DNA of 64,000 bases. It comes from Sorex araneus (lineage: Eukaryota > Chordata > Mammalia > Eulipotyphla > Soricidae). Within the stretch, counting starts at the first letter, position 1, and the number at the start of each line of letters is the position of its first letter. Below the pieces are notes generated by a model. That model was not told the origin of the DNA. It made no database searches and saw only the letters and a program-made list of their open reading frames with translations. Positions 1 to 9,929 of this stretch are shown piece by piece. The stretch lies in NCBI RefSeq assembly GCF_027595985.1, contig NC_073306.1, positions 103,383,484 to 103,447,483 of the forward strand, written 5' to 3'. Position numbers and translations under genes: made by a program.

Positions 1-20
1 AGGTCTTAACCACTTGATCA

Positions 21-216
21 GTGGAGTGATAGCACAGTGTTTGCCTTGCATGCAGCCAACCCGGGTTGAATTCCTCCGTCCCTCTTGGAGAGCCTCATAA
101 GCTACCTGTGGCATATTCAATATGCCAAAAACAGTAACAAGTCTCATAATGGAGATGTTACTGGCGCCCGCTCTAGCAAACTGATGAGCAACGGGATGTT
201 AGTGATACAGTGATAC
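21..216 (+). repeat. SINE B (tRNA-derived, RTE-type tail)
   Basis: The copy has the tRNA-like head with a B-box-like stretch near 61-72 and the SINE B body containing 'atatgccaaaaacagtaac'. It ends in the tail 'gcccgctctagcaaactgat' and two short 'agtgatac' repeats. Part of the head after the A box is missing, so this is an older, internally deleted copy. Confidence 0.85.
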
Positions 217-830
217 TAGCAAATTTATCTGAACAAAATTAATAGCATAAAAAAGCAAAAACATGACATAAAATGCCCTTGGTGATACAACTATAGTTAC
301 TGATACTAAAAGTAGGACCCTAATGGTTTTGCTAATTATTCTAACTTTGAATGTTACCCAATTTTTGTGGTTTTAGTTAAATAATGACAGAAACAGAAGC
401 AGTGTGTTTTCACTGTTAGAGGTGGAATAGGTTGCAAAATGTCTAAAATGGGTCCAATCTGGAAAATGTTTAATCCATGTGTGAGAGAAGGGAAAGGAAA
501 GACGTGCAATCACCCAAGGGGGAGAAAAGGAAGTATTTTATTGCCCAAGAGAAATGTCTACATTTTTTTTTGGATTTTGGTTCTTACATATGATACTACT
601 TATCAGTTGTGTTATTTTGGTATTTTATAGTCAAATTTATGGTCAATAATTATTTTTCTCTTTATAAACCAAAATAAAAAGCTCTTCCTTGATTTCTAGA
701 AAAGCCAGAAAAGGGGAAATCTTTGGTGAGAAAAATAGAGCTTTTGAATAAAAGGAGGTATGGGGACAAATTTATAGGTGTCCAAATTACATTTTTACCT
801 GAATATTGAATACAAATTTTCTCACTAGAT
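217..830. other. Unassigned AT-rich sequence
   Basis: No gene or recognisable repeat is seen. A 63-codon open frame at 439-630 has no family resemblance and looks like chance. Confidence 0.5.
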
Positions 831-836
831 AGTAAG

Positions 837-1179
837 TGTCGCGCGCCGCTTCGACCAGCGAAGAAACACGCAACTCGGAGATCCTTCTTGCTGCGATTTA
901 TTCAGGAACCTTCCATTGAAGGGGGAAGAAACGGGAACGAGGGGGAAGGAGGAGGAGGAAAGAGGGACGCACAAGGGGGAACCCACTAGCTAGGTGACTT
1001 CCCCCCTTATCTACCTCTCCCTGCTTGTTTGCCCTCAAGTGTCTGCAGCTGATAAACCAGCCATAACTTGTGAGCGTGACAAGACATCCTGATTCCCCAT
1101 CAGGTGTTGTTCACAAAGCACGGTGCAACCAACAAGAAACAGGTGTTCACGAAGCACGGTCCCAGGGAGGCTCTCCACA
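837..1179 (-). repeat. 3' LTR of the class II provirus
   Basis: On the minus strand it begins TGTGGAGAGCC and ends GCGCGACA, so it has TG...CA ends. A polyadenylation signal AATAAA lies on the minus strand at 902-897, about 60 bases from the LTR end, giving a short R-U5. It is 10 bp longer than the other LTR because of an expanded purine-rich 'ggaaggaggagg' stretch near 950. Confidence 0.9.
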
Positions 1180-1192
1180 GTTCCCCCTTTTT
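1180..1192 (-). promoter_or_regulatory. Polypurine tract
   Basis: The minus strand reads AAAAAGGGGGAAC and abuts the 3' LTR. This is the usual site and composition of the plus-strand primer of retroviruses. Confidence 0.75.
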
Positions 1193-1690
1193 GTTTTAGA
1201 ACAAGTCTGTGTAGCGACCTCGGCCCCCCTTGGCCTTACCCGTCATTTGGAGCCCTCTCGCTTGTAGGTCCCTGTCTTAGGTTGGTCCAAGGGTCAGGTG
1301 GGGTATAGTGCACCCTTTCAAACTCCTCAACTACAGGAGGTCCCCTGCAGTTAAGGGCTCTCAGCTGCATAATACCTTTGCTACATCCAGCTAGACCTGA
1401 TTGTTCTGAGCGAGATTATTGTTTCAAAGTTGCAAGCCGTGGATTGCTTTGCCTCCAGGGCTGCGAATGCCTGTAAATATCACGCCTTTGTAAATAGTTG
1501 TTCTTGCTGCATTTTGTATAGACACCAGGCAAAAACCAAAGCAGTGAGAAGCAATAAGGATAGTACTACTCCCACCCCGCCCACTCTGAGGAAATGGAGG
1601 GGACTTCTACTCTGGTCTTATTATTAAGGTGGGTAAGGAAGGGATTAAAGCAGGCCATGATGTAGCAATGGCCCAAAAAGCTGCTTCTTC
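1193..1690 (-). other. 3' internal region of the provirus, no recognisable env
   Basis: This stretch lies between the integrase remnant and the polypurine tract. Minus-strand frames are short and interrupted and I recognise no surface or transmembrane envelope motif. It may be an env remnant or a non-coding 3' leader. Confidence 0.5.
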
Positions 1691-2600
1691 AGCTCGTATC
1701 ATCACAGGAACCAGGCTGAACAGGAGCACCAGTTTCCACCTCTTGGTCTACTGGAGGCGCGGTCTTCCGTGTCAGGCGTTCAGGAATCCACACTGGTTCT
1801 GCCCTGTCCTGTGGAAAAACACAAACAGAACCCCTGGCCCAGGTTAACACGGGGTCCGGGCCGCGCCATTCACCAGAAAGGATATCCCTTCCATTTAACA
1901 TATCCTTGGCACACAGGGATCTTTGAAGAGTGCCTATCTGCAGGGGAGGTGCCCTTATCATCAATAATCAAAAAATTTAGAGTAAAAAGTGCAATAGAGG
2001 TTCTTTCTCGAGGGGGCCGTCCCAGGCAAACTCCCCCTTTTTGTTTTATCAAGCATGCTTTAAGGGTGGAATGGGCACGCTCAACGATGCTCTGCCCTTG
2101 TGGGTTATACAGGAGGCCATGAGATAAAGAGACTCCCATCTGGGCACAAAATGCGGTGAATTTTGCAGAGGTGTATGCCGGACCGTTATCTGTTTTCAGT
2201 TGGGCTGGGATGCCCCAGGCTGCCCATGCTTCAAGGCAATGAGAGATAATATTTGTGGACCGCTCTCCAGGAAGGGGTACATAAGAGGTGACTTTGGGGA
2301 AAATTACCGGATGGGTTTTGAAGAAGGTCATTAGTGGATGTTTGGGATAATGATTATCAATAATATTGGGAAAAGAAAATCGGAGAATCACCCAATCATC
2401 ATGTAAGTTACACAAAGAAACTATTTGAGTGGAATTATAGGGGGTTATAAGAGTATCTGGAAGTTTTCCAAAGTATTGCAAGCAGTCCTGAATACCAATC
2501 ACAGCCAAACAGGCTACAGCTGCAGGGTATAACTCCACGGCTTTCGCCGGAGAGACCCTAGGATGAATCCACAGAAGGGGTCCCTCCTGCCATAGGACTT
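1690..2600 (-). pseudogene. pol: pol remnant: RT connection/RNase H start fused to integrase
   Basis: A 222-codon minus-strand frame (2538-1870) opens with sequence like the RT connection region of betaretroviral pol. It jumps near residue 91 (about 2265) into the integrase core. The core keeps the second catalytic Asp (residue 117, in KTDNGP) and the catalytic Glu (residue 153, in QSIVERAH), with 35 residues between them as in DD35E integrases. The HHCC zinc finger and the first catalytic Asp are absent. The C-terminal integrase domain continues in another frame (about 1890-1690), so there is a one-base shift near 1886. The product would be inactive. It is assigned by motif and order rather than by a search. 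Confidence 0.85.
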
Positions 2601-3379
2601 AATTATTTTAAAATCTAGGGGCTCGTAATATCGCTGTTGATTATTATCTTCAAAAACAGGATAAGTTAACTGTAGCTCTCGCCTAACTTCTGCCCAGAGC
2701 CCGGGTTTTGCGAAGGAAAGTCCGCCTCCCGCTTTGTTAAGATAAGGGGGCGGATCATCCTCAGAGCCCTTTAGCGTCAAGTATTGGTCACTATCATGTG
2801 TCGCAGCTTCCTCCTCAATAGGGGGGTCAGAATCCCCATTAGCCCGTCCCTGCTGAAATTGACGTAGCGAGGGATAAAGAGACGGACGGGTCATGGATGG
2901 TTCTCGGGGCCTTCCTCTCTTTTTTGGGGCGCGTCCCTGCATTAGCGGGGTTCCCCTAGAGGCCTCGCTTTCCACGTCCGAACCCTCCTCTCGCTCAGAG
3001 GCTACAATGCCATGACGGCTGCCTCTGTCCAACAGTTCCTTCTTTGTCTCTTCTAACGCTACTTGTTCCGGTTGTACGGCCTTACCGCACTTCTGATCCT
3101 TAATGTAGGCATAGAAAGCAAAAGCAAAAAAACAAAAGGAAGGGGCTGGAGCGATAGCACAGCGGGTAGGGCGTTTGCCTTGCACGCGGCCGACCCGGGT
3201 TCGAATCCCAGCATCCCATATGGTCCCCTGAGCACGGCCAGGGGTGATTCCTGAGTGCAGAGCCAGGAGTAACCCCTGTGCATCGCCAGGTGTGACCCAA
3301 AAAGCAAAAAAAAAAAAAAAAAAAAAAAAAGGAAAAGACAAATACAAATCCAACCTACAAACAAAACATACACATCCAT
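2600..3379 (-). pseudogene. gag: gag remnant with hydrophobic N terminus
   Basis: A minus-strand frame starts at an ATG at 3379 with a strongly hydrophobic leader. It is interrupted by the SINE at 3142-3330, then continues through a charged, proline-rich segment with a PPPY late-domain motif (about 2738-2749). It runs into what looks like the start of capsid before breaking at about 2600 into pol sequence. The hydrophobic start recalls intracisternal A-particle-type gag, which is targeted to the ER; that link is inference. The SINE insertion changes the frame, so the two halves read in different phases. Most of capsid and all of nucleocapsid are missing. Confidence 0.7.
3142..3330 (+). repeat. 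SINE A (tRNA head, poly(A) tail) inserted in gag
   Basis: This is a near-consensus copy with an A box TAGCACAGCGG at 3155-3165 and a perfect B box GGTTCGAATCC at 3198-3208, the pol III type 2 promoter. The body is 'catcccatatggtcccctga' followed by a long poly(A) tail (3306-3330). Flanking 'aaaaggaa' (3134-3141 and 3327-3334) may be the target duplication but is blurred by adjoining A runs. The low divergence suggests a young copy. Confidence 0.95.
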
Positions 3380-3490
3380 GGATATTATGGTCCTGACTCA
3401 CCACAGGAACTTCATCGTCACGACTTCTCGTGAACCTTAGTCCTGAATCGCAGCAAGTTCTGAATCCACCCGGGGGATACTGGAGGTCGG

Positions 3491-3510
3491 GTTCCCCGTA
3501 CGGGCCACCA
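3491..3510 (-). promoter_or_regulatory. Primer-binding-site position
   Basis: Two bases after the 5' LTR the minus strand reads TGGTGGCCCGTACGGGGAAC. It begins with TGG, complementary to a tRNA CCA end, as expected of a retroviral primer site. It loosely resembles a lysine-tRNA site with mismatches. I could not assign the tRNA. Confidence 0.5.
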
Positions 3511-3512
3511 GC

Positions 3513-3845
3513 TGTCGCGCGCTGCTTCGACCAGCGAAGAAACACGCAACTCGGAGATCCTTCTTGTTGCAATTTATTCAGGAACCTTCCATTGAAGGGG
3601 GAAGAAACAGGAACGAGGGGGAGGAAAGAGGGACGCACGAGGGGGAACCCACTAGCTAGGTGACTTCCCCCCTTATCTACCTCTCCCTGCTTGTTTGCCC
3701 TCAAGTGTCTGCAGCTGATAAACTAGCCATAACTTGTGAGCGTGACAAGACATCCTGATTCCCCATCAGGTGTTGTTCACAAAGCACGGTGCAACCAACA
3801 AGAAACAGGTGTTCACGAAGCACGGTCCCAGGGAGGCTCTCCACA
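3513..3845 (-). repeat. 5' LTR of the class II provirus
   Basis: This 333-bp LTR has TG...CA ends and is nearly identical to the one at 837-1179. The AATAAA signal lies at 3578-3573 on the minus strand. The right edge abuts the second 'agtaag'. Confidence 0.9.
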
Positions 3846-3901
3846 AGTAAGTACATTTATTCTGTGATATTTTGGTGTTTTAGATATTATAATAATGGCA
3901 T

Positions 3902-3970
3902 AAAATCTGAAGCAAATGTCTAAAGATGTGAAAATCTAAAAATCTGAAGTAAATGTATAAAGATGTGAAA
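3902..3970. repeat. Tandem duplication, 37-bp unit, about 1.9 copies
   Basis: The unit beginning 'aaaatctgaagcaaatgtct' at 3902 recurs at 3939 with two or so substitutions. The surrounding 3852-4212 is AT-rich and otherwise unassigned. Confidence 0.8.
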
Positions 3971-4212
3971 TTATGAAATACCCATATTCATAGTTCTTCT
4001 TGTACTATTTATATTTTTATCATTGGACTATTTGATAATATAAAAATTCTAATTTAAAATGTCCTCCTTAACATTGTTTCTTTTTAAAGGCAAGAAATTT
4101 TTTGGTTTTTTTTCACGAAGTCTTTTTTTATGTGAATCTCAGAATAGTTTCTAAAACATCTGACTTTTCTCTGCTAAACATATTATATATTTATATGCTA
4201 AATATATTATTT

Positions 4213-4455
4213 AGTGATGGCACAGCAGTAAGGCATTTGCCTTGCATGCAGCTGACCTGGGTTCGATTCCTCCATCCCTTTCGGAGAACCTGGCAAGCTA
4301 CCGAGAGTATCTTGCCTGCACGGCAGAGCCTGGCAAGCTACCCATGGCGTATGTATTCAATATTCCAAAAACAGTAACAACAAGTCTCAAAATGGAGATG
4401 TTACTGGTGCCCGCTCAAGCAAATTGATGAACAACAGGATGACAGTGACAGTGAT
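4213..4455 (+). repeat. SINE B
   Basis: This is a near full-length copy. It has the tRNA-like head with B box 'ggttcgattcc', then the body with two 'tggcaagctac' motifs, then 'ccaaaaacagtaacaacaag'. The RTE-like tail 'cactcaagcaaattgatga' type sequence and 'cagtgacagtgata' close it. Confidence 0.9.
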
Positions 4456-4899
4456 AATTATATAATATATAGTTAGTATATAAATATATATTTAGTACAT
4501 ATAAATATATAGTTTAGAGCTTCATATCAAACTTGACCTGACCAGATCATTGCAAGTGAATGCAAATAATTAATTATTTGAGTAATTTATGTTAAAGGTT
4601 TCTTATTCAGAGAACTCACAGAAAAGCAGAATAACAAAGATTAGTGGTGATTGCTATGTGTTACCTAATTATTGCCTCAGTTTCTCATTATGTTTTGTTA
4701 TCAAGTTTCATTTCGATAAAAAGACTATTTTTAGAGCAAATTAAGCTTGAAGTAAAATTTAGAGGAAGGTATTAAGATTTTCCTAAGTTTGATTCTCTAC
4801 ATACCTAATCTCCCCTATTTTGAACTCACCACCATGGTGGTGATTTATTACAGCTGACATTTATTACAATTGACAAACCTATAGTGACACTTTATAATT
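4456..4899. other. Unassigned AT-rich sequence
   Basis: No open frame or recognised repeat is visible. Confidence 0.4.
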
Positions 4900-5150
4900 A
4901 TTCAAAATTTATAGTTTATACAATTCATTCTTGGTGTCATATGTTCTATATGTTTGGACAAATGTATAATCATATGTGCCTATCACCATGATATTTTAGA
5001 ATATTTTCAAAGCCTTAAAACCCCCTATGTTCCAACTATCCCTCAGCCCATTCTTTAAATACTGGGAACCACCAATATTTTTTGCTATTTGCTTAGATTT
5101 AGCCTTCCAAAAATGTTGTAATATTGAAACCACACAATATGTAGTGTACT
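4900..5150. repeat. Ancient L1-like fragment
   Basis: The run 'ggacaaatgtataatcatat' followed by 'tcaccatgatattttagaat' and a C-rich stretch resembles a segment common near the ends of old mammalian L1s. It is strongly decayed and the orientation is not assigned. Confidence 0.4.
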
Positions 5151-5247
5151 CAAGTTGACTCCTATCTCTTAGTAATATTCATGTAAATTCTTGCATGTTC
5201 TGGTATGATAGTGTATTTCATTTTAGCTTTGAATAATGTCCCACTAG

Positions 5248-5418
5248 GGTCTGGATAGCACAGCAGGTAGGGCGTTTGCCTTGCATGCTGCCGACCTGAG
5301 TTCGATTCCCAGCATTCCATATGGTCCCCTGAGCACCACCAGGGGTAATTCCTGAGTGCAGAGCCAGGAGTGACCCCTGTGCATTGCCGGGTGTGACCCA
5401 AAAGACAAAAAAAATAAA
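5248..5418 (+). repeat. SINE A with 16-bp target duplication
   Basis: This is a full copy with a short A-rich tail. It is flanked by 'aataatgtcccactag' (5232-5247) and 'aataatgtcccattag' (5419-5434), a clear duplication with one mismatch. Confidence 0.95.
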
Positions 5419-5535
5419 AATAATGTCCCATTAGATTATTGATTCTGTTGGGTTATATATAAGGTAAGGGCATACATAGTCTTGTAAGAACCAACAAACT
5501 ATCTTCCCAAAATGGTCATACCATCTGTATTCCTT

Positions 5536-5790
5536 ATCACTGTAGCACTGTAGCACTGTTGTCCTGTTGTTCATCGATTTGCTCGAGCAGGCACCAGTAA
5601 CGTCTCCATTATGAGACTTGTTGTTACTGTTTTTGGCATATTGAATACGCCACACATAGCTTGCCAGACTCTGCAGTGTGAGCTGGATACTTTCAGTAGC
5701 TTGACAGTCTCTCCAAGAGGGGCAGAGTAATCGAACCCGAGTCGTTCTCATGCACTGAAGCGATAGTACAGCAGGTAGGGCATTTGCCTT
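5536..5790 (-). repeat. SINE B with its 5' end inverted
   Basis: The minus-strand SINE B body and tail run from 5753 to 5536. The first ~37 bases of the head are present in the opposite orientation at 5754-5790 ('ctgaagcgatagtacagcag' on plus). The whole is bracketed by 'tccttat'-type repeats (5531 and 5790), so the inverted head seems to be part of one insertion rather than a second SINE. Confidence 0.8.
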
Positions 5791-5967
5791 CCTTATTACA
5801 CTGAAGGAAAATTTCTGTTACCTTCTTACTTGCACACATTTGATGCTGACAGTGTTCCTGATTTGGGTCATTTTATTTGGTCATTTAGGGTATAATGATA
5901 TTTAATCACTATTTCATTTAGGCTTCATAAAAATGTTATATTTTCAGATTGCTTGTGATAGCAGTAA

Positions 5968-6150
5968 CTAATAATGTTTAAGCACTTGATTTGTTTCATG
6001 TGCTCTACAAGTATGATCTAATCAATCACTCCACATCATTGAGAGATAGTGCCATTATTGACTTTAACTTAAAGTTAATACAATTTAGACGCATGGTGGT
6101 AATCTGCCATAGTCCCAAAGTGAGCGTAGAATAGCAGGGCCAGATTCATG
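5968..6150 (-). repeat. MIR (ancient SINE)
   Basis: The antisense MIR pattern is visible: 'taagcacttgatttg', 'gatctaatcaatcactccac', 'gccattattgactttaact', then 'cccaaagtgagcgtagaata'. It is decayed but collinear with MIR. Confidence 0.55.
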
Positions 6151-6553
6151 AATATTTGACCTGGTTAGTCAAGTAGAAATCTGTAATCTGAAGAGCTCTA
6201 AATTTGACTTGATTAGTCCCAGGTCACCAACTTGAAATTCTTAATAATTTTCAAAGAATGAAACTGCATTTTCATTTTATGCTAGACATCACAAATTACA
6301 CCCTGTTATGAGAGTTGTGAATTAGGTTCCAGAAGCCGTGCTGCTAAATACTATTTTATTCTCCGACTTTAGATCTTCCTAAGTGAGAGTAGGAGAAGGA
6401 AAATCAAAGACACCAAGTAGCTAAAGTAAATAAAAGCATTCCAAATAAACAAACAAACAAACTAGTAACAGATGACCAGCAAGCATGGCATATGGTATAG
6501 CTAATGACAGGAAGATTTCAGTCTGGGAAGAATAATTTTAAAATGTGTTACTT

Positions 6554-6650
6554 GTGGGCTGGAAGTGTATTTCAGAGCACTTGCCTTGTGGATGTGAAGT
6601 CCTAGGTTTCATTGTCAGCACCAGAATAAATATGCAAGTAAATAAAAATA
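6554..6650 (+). repeat. ID-like short SINE (tRNA-Ala-like head)
   Basis: The sequence 'gggctggaagtgtatttcag' with 'gagcacttgcc' and a B-box-like 'aggtttcattgtc' is followed by an A-rich tail. It differs from SINE A/B after the head and resembles simple tRNA-Ala SINEs. This is a single old copy. Confidence 0.5.
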
Positions 6651-6824
6651 AAACCAATGTCTTCTTCTTAAATGAATATTTCCTATATAATGCTAAATGA
6701 ATGTCACTGTCTCATGACTATGAAGCACATTTTTAAAAAAAAAATTATCTCATGGAGTCAAAAAAAGAAAAAAGAAAGAGGGTTTTTATCCTCCATGAAT
6801 GATTTTTTGGTGGAAAGAGAGGTA

Positions 6825-7077
6825 GCATTGTAGCACTGTAGCACTGTCTTCCCATTGTTCATAGATTTGCTTGAGCGAGCACCAGTAACGTCTCCATTGT
6901 GAGACTTGTTACTGTTTTTGGCATATTGAATACCCCACAGGTAGCTTGCCAGGCCCTGCCATGCTGGCGGGATACTCTCTGTAGCTTGCCAGGCTCTCTG
7001 AGAGAGACGAAGGAATTGAACCCAGGTTGGCCATGTGCAAAACAAATGCCCTACCTGCTGTGCTATTGCTCTGCCCT
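6825..7077 (-). repeat. SINE B with 14-bp target duplication
   Basis: This is a full-length minus-strand copy, tail at left with repeated 'gtagcactgtagcact'. It is flanked by 'tggaaagagaggta' (6811-6824) and 'tggaaagagaggca' (7078-7091). Confidence 0.95.
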
Positions 7078-7091
7078 GGAAAGAGAGGCAA

Positions 7092-8079
7092 ACTCGATAA
7101 ATCTAAACGTGGCAACTTTATGAACTTACTCATTAATTTTTCCAGGTGACAATGCTTCTAACAGTCCATCTTTTAGACTTATAAACTCATCCACCTGTCC
7201 CATATGAAATTTGATACAGAAGGAACAACAAAACAGTGAACACAGATTGAGGAAGGTTAAACCATGAGCCTCCCAATATGCATGAACTCTATAAAAGACT
7301 TGATTTTTTTCCGTGATATATTTAATTCATATATTTTTTCTTATTTATTATTTCTTACTTGGCACTTGAAGTTCCTTTTGCTCTGGTGGCTTTGATGACC
7401 ACATTTTCCATCTTACTGTGATTTTTCACCCTTGTTTTGCTGTGAACTCTGTCTGTGCATGTCTCTAAATTGCTCAATTTGAGCTGCTAGTTAATAGCTT
7501 GTCTAATTTGGCCTGCAGGGTCTTCCTCACTTGGCAGTATGATTCAACTTGGCTCTTCATCTTCCCTGGTATGACTTTTTTTTCTTTTCTCCAGTGGAAG
7601 GGCTAGTGGCAGCAGGAGAGTAGAAGGGTGGAAGCTGGTGCTGGGTCCTCAGTCTCTCAGCCTTGACTCAATGAGATTCAACTTCCTGCTCGCCCCTCCC
7701 CTGTAAAGTGTTGAGCCTTAGATGTTTTCTCCTTCCTTCTTTTAAAAAAATTTTTGGCTGGAACTTCTTTAACCAGAAAATGGAATCACAGGAGAAAGTG
7801 CTTCTTGCCACATGGAGGCTTGGCTCAGACTCATTGATAACTGCCGACATTCCCCTTCTCATTAGACCCAGTTCAACAATACCTGTCCTTGTTTCCAAAA
7901 GGGGCTCACCAGCATCTGGAGAGAACTTGTGCGGGCAGGTCCTCAGCAGCGTGGAAATGAGGGTTTGGCCTTCTCAGAATTGGACTCAGTTCCAAACAAC
8001 CAACATTCCAAACCAAGGGGATGGCATGATAAGTAATTTTTCTTTATTCTGGATTAAGGGTGTCTGTTAAATAATAATA
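7092..8079. other. Unassigned, with a possible retropseudogene on minus
   Basis: Minus-strand translation of about 7600-7370 gives stretches of plausible peptide, broken by stops. These are followed by AATAAA-like signals near 7355-7341. I cannot name a parent gene. The frame at 7898-7668 (76 codons, minus) matches nothing I know. Confidence 0.25.
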
Positions 8080-8240
8080 ATATTCACCTCCAGCCCCCAG
8101 GCCTGTTATAGGATCCTCGCTACACACCTGCCAGGCAGGTAAAATGAGAACCATTATTATTCCTATTTGCCAACGTTGACAGTGAGCTTCAGGGAAGTTG
8201 ATTTGCCCCAGATGGAAGATCTCAGCTTAGATTTTTTTCA
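8080..8240 (-). repeat. MIR-like fragment
   Basis: The sequence 'aaaatgagaaccattattat' then 'ttgacagtgagcttcaggga' and 'gttgatttgccccagatgg' follows the antisense MIR core order. Confidence 0.5.
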
Positions 8241-8339
8241 GTGCCAAGAATAGTGTTTATCCATGAATGAATCATATTCTATATCATGAAATGAACTCAT
8301 GGGATGGAAGGGTGAACATTATTTAAGAAAGTTGGATGT

Positions 8340-8460
8340 TGGAGACAGGAAAATAGCCCAAAGACCTTGGTTGCTAGTATCATATGGTTCCCTAGCACTG
8401 CTAGTTTTAGCACTGGAAGCCCTGAGCAACAGTGTTGGGCCAGCAAACCCCTCTGTAGCC
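8340..8460 (+). repeat. Possible decayed SINE A
   Basis: The fragments 'aaaatagccca', 'catatggttccctagcactg' and 'agccctgagcaac' follow the SINE A order but are heavily diverged. Confidence 0.35.
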
Positions 8461-8582
8461 ATATAGTTTTGTCAGGTTTGAGATCAAGTATATTTGGGTG
8501 GGACACCCAGCCCTACTAAGCATGCTTGGGAGCTTCCTCCACCATAAAAAAATAAGGAGGGAAAGAAGTAGAAATAAGGAAC

Positions 8583-8731
8583 GAAGGAAGGAAGGAAGGA
8601 AGGAAGGAAGGAAGGAAGGAAGGAAGGAAGGAAGGAAGGAAGGAAGGAAGGAAGGAAGGAAGGAAGGAAGGAAGGGAGGGAGGGAGGGAGGGAGGGAGGG
8701 AGGGAGGGAGGGAGGGAGGGAGGGAGGGAGG
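8583..8731. repeat. (GGAA)n then (GGGA)n microsatellite
   Basis: About 90 bp of uninterrupted GGAA units is followed by about 57 bp of GGGA units. The 93-codon frame across it (8498-8779) is a repeat artefact. Confidence 0.98.
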
Positions 8732-8781
8732 ATAGAGGGAGGGAAGGGAGGGGAGAAAGGAAGGAAATTAATTATTTAATG

Positions 8782-9169
8782 ACGAAGGTGGGAATATTAT
8801 TTCTATTATAAAATAGAGCAAAACTATCAACTATTATTCAGTACTGATGATGAGCTATATTTTTGGCTGACAGGAGTCATCTCTGTGTCAATGACCCACA
8901 AACTTGATAAAGAAAAATGTTGACCTGACCTCAAAAGTATCCACACCCAGAATAATGACCTCATGTTTTGGGCTGACCAAAGAGCTGATCTTGCATCCAG
9001 ATTTTCACACCGACCAAGGTTGAAAGAATCCTGAAAGAATTCCTTGCTCCTCAGGGTAGAAAACGTGTGCTGGAGCCCTTTTTAAGTTTGGCACATCTCC
9101 CTGGCACACCAATTCCATTGGAGAAAAGAGAGAACAGTGAACAAAACTTGTGTTTAGGTATGTTGCCAG
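8782..9169. other. Unassigned
   Basis: There is no recognised repeat or gene between the microsatellite and the next SINE. Confidence 0.4.
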
Positions 9170-9312
9170 GGGGCAGGGGAGCCAGTCTTGTGATGCTCAG
9201 GGCTTACTTCTGGTTCTGTTCTCAGTGTACCATATGCAATGTCAGGGATCACACTGGGGTTGGCCACATGCTAGGCAAGTGCTCTACCTACTGCACTATC
9301 TCTCGGGCTTAT
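9170..9312 (-). repeat. Old SINE A
   Basis: Antisense SINE A order is visible: 'gatgctcagggcttacttct', then 'taccatatgca', 'catgctaggcaagtgctcta' and 'tgcactatctct'. Confidence 0.75.
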
Positions 9313-9483
9313 GCATTAAAAGCACGGTTTTGGACTAAATTCTAAAAAAAGACAAAGATGGCCTATTTGCAATGTATCTTCTCAGGTCAGTCCAGTCCAG
9401 TTACCTGGCCTGGGAATAAATATACACTTTTTTTTATTACTTTGGCTATTTCTGTGAAAATTTTATTATTTGGGCTATTTCTG

Positions 9484-9709
9484 GACTGGAGTAATAGCAC
9501 AGCAGGTAGAGCGTTTGCCTTGCATATGACCTACCTGGGTTCAATTCCTCTGTCCCTCTCGGAGAGACCGGCAAACTACCCATAATATCCTGCCCGCATG
9601 GCAGAGCCTGGCATATTCGATATGCAAAAAACAGTAACAAGTCTCACAATAGAGATGTTACTGGTGCCTGCTCAAGCAAATCGATGAACAATGGGATGAC
9701 AGTATAGTA
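9484..9709 (+). repeat. SINE B
   Basis: This copy has the head, body and RTE-like tail, with an internal deletion of one 'ggcaagctacc' motif. 'ctatttctg' occurs at 9475-9483 and 9710-9718 as the target duplication. Confidence 0.9.
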
Positions 9710-9929
9710 CTATTTCTGTGAAAATATTTAAGAAAAATTCTCATTTTAATAGACAATTAGCAGTTAAAAGTTTGAAATGGTTTTCCTATGGTTTTAGCAG
9801 AAAAAACCCAAGATCTTCGATTTTTGTGGACATTTTCTCCTTTATTCCACAAATCAATTTTGTTGTAAAAATATTTCTAAAATGAACATTTTAATTAAGT
9901 AAATTTTTTTGTGTGTTTTCCCTTCCCTT

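Larger units (their letters stand above)
837..3845 (-). mobile_element. Internally deleted class II (betaretrovirus-like) endogenous provirus
   Basis: The element is a 3,009-bp minus-strand provirus flanked by the 6-bp duplication 'agtaag' (831-836 and 3846-3851). Six-base duplications are typical of class II ERVs. In minus-strand order it has a 5' LTR (3513-3845), a primer-binding-site position, a gag remnant, a pol remnant (RT connection region, then integrase), an unassigned 3' part, a polypurine tract and a 3' LTR (837-1179). Protease, the RT polymerase core and most of RNase H are deleted and no env is recognisable, so it cannot be autonomous. I counted about six substitutions and one 10-bp indel between the LTRs, implying a fairly recent insertion. 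A SINE A at 3142-3330 is inserted in gag and is younger still. Confidence 0.9.

Noticed and set aside
3142-3215. tRNA gene
   Set aside because: The A and B boxes belong to a SINE head; no complete cloverleaf with acceptor pairing is present, and a SINE body and poly(A) follow.
2514-3704. 396-codon minus frame taken as one protein
   Set aside because: It runs through LTR, leader, a SINE and a gag remnant and ends in out-of-frame pol; it is not a single gene.
8498-8779. Repetitive KEGR-type frame
   Set aside because: Translation of the GGAA/GGGA microsatellite.
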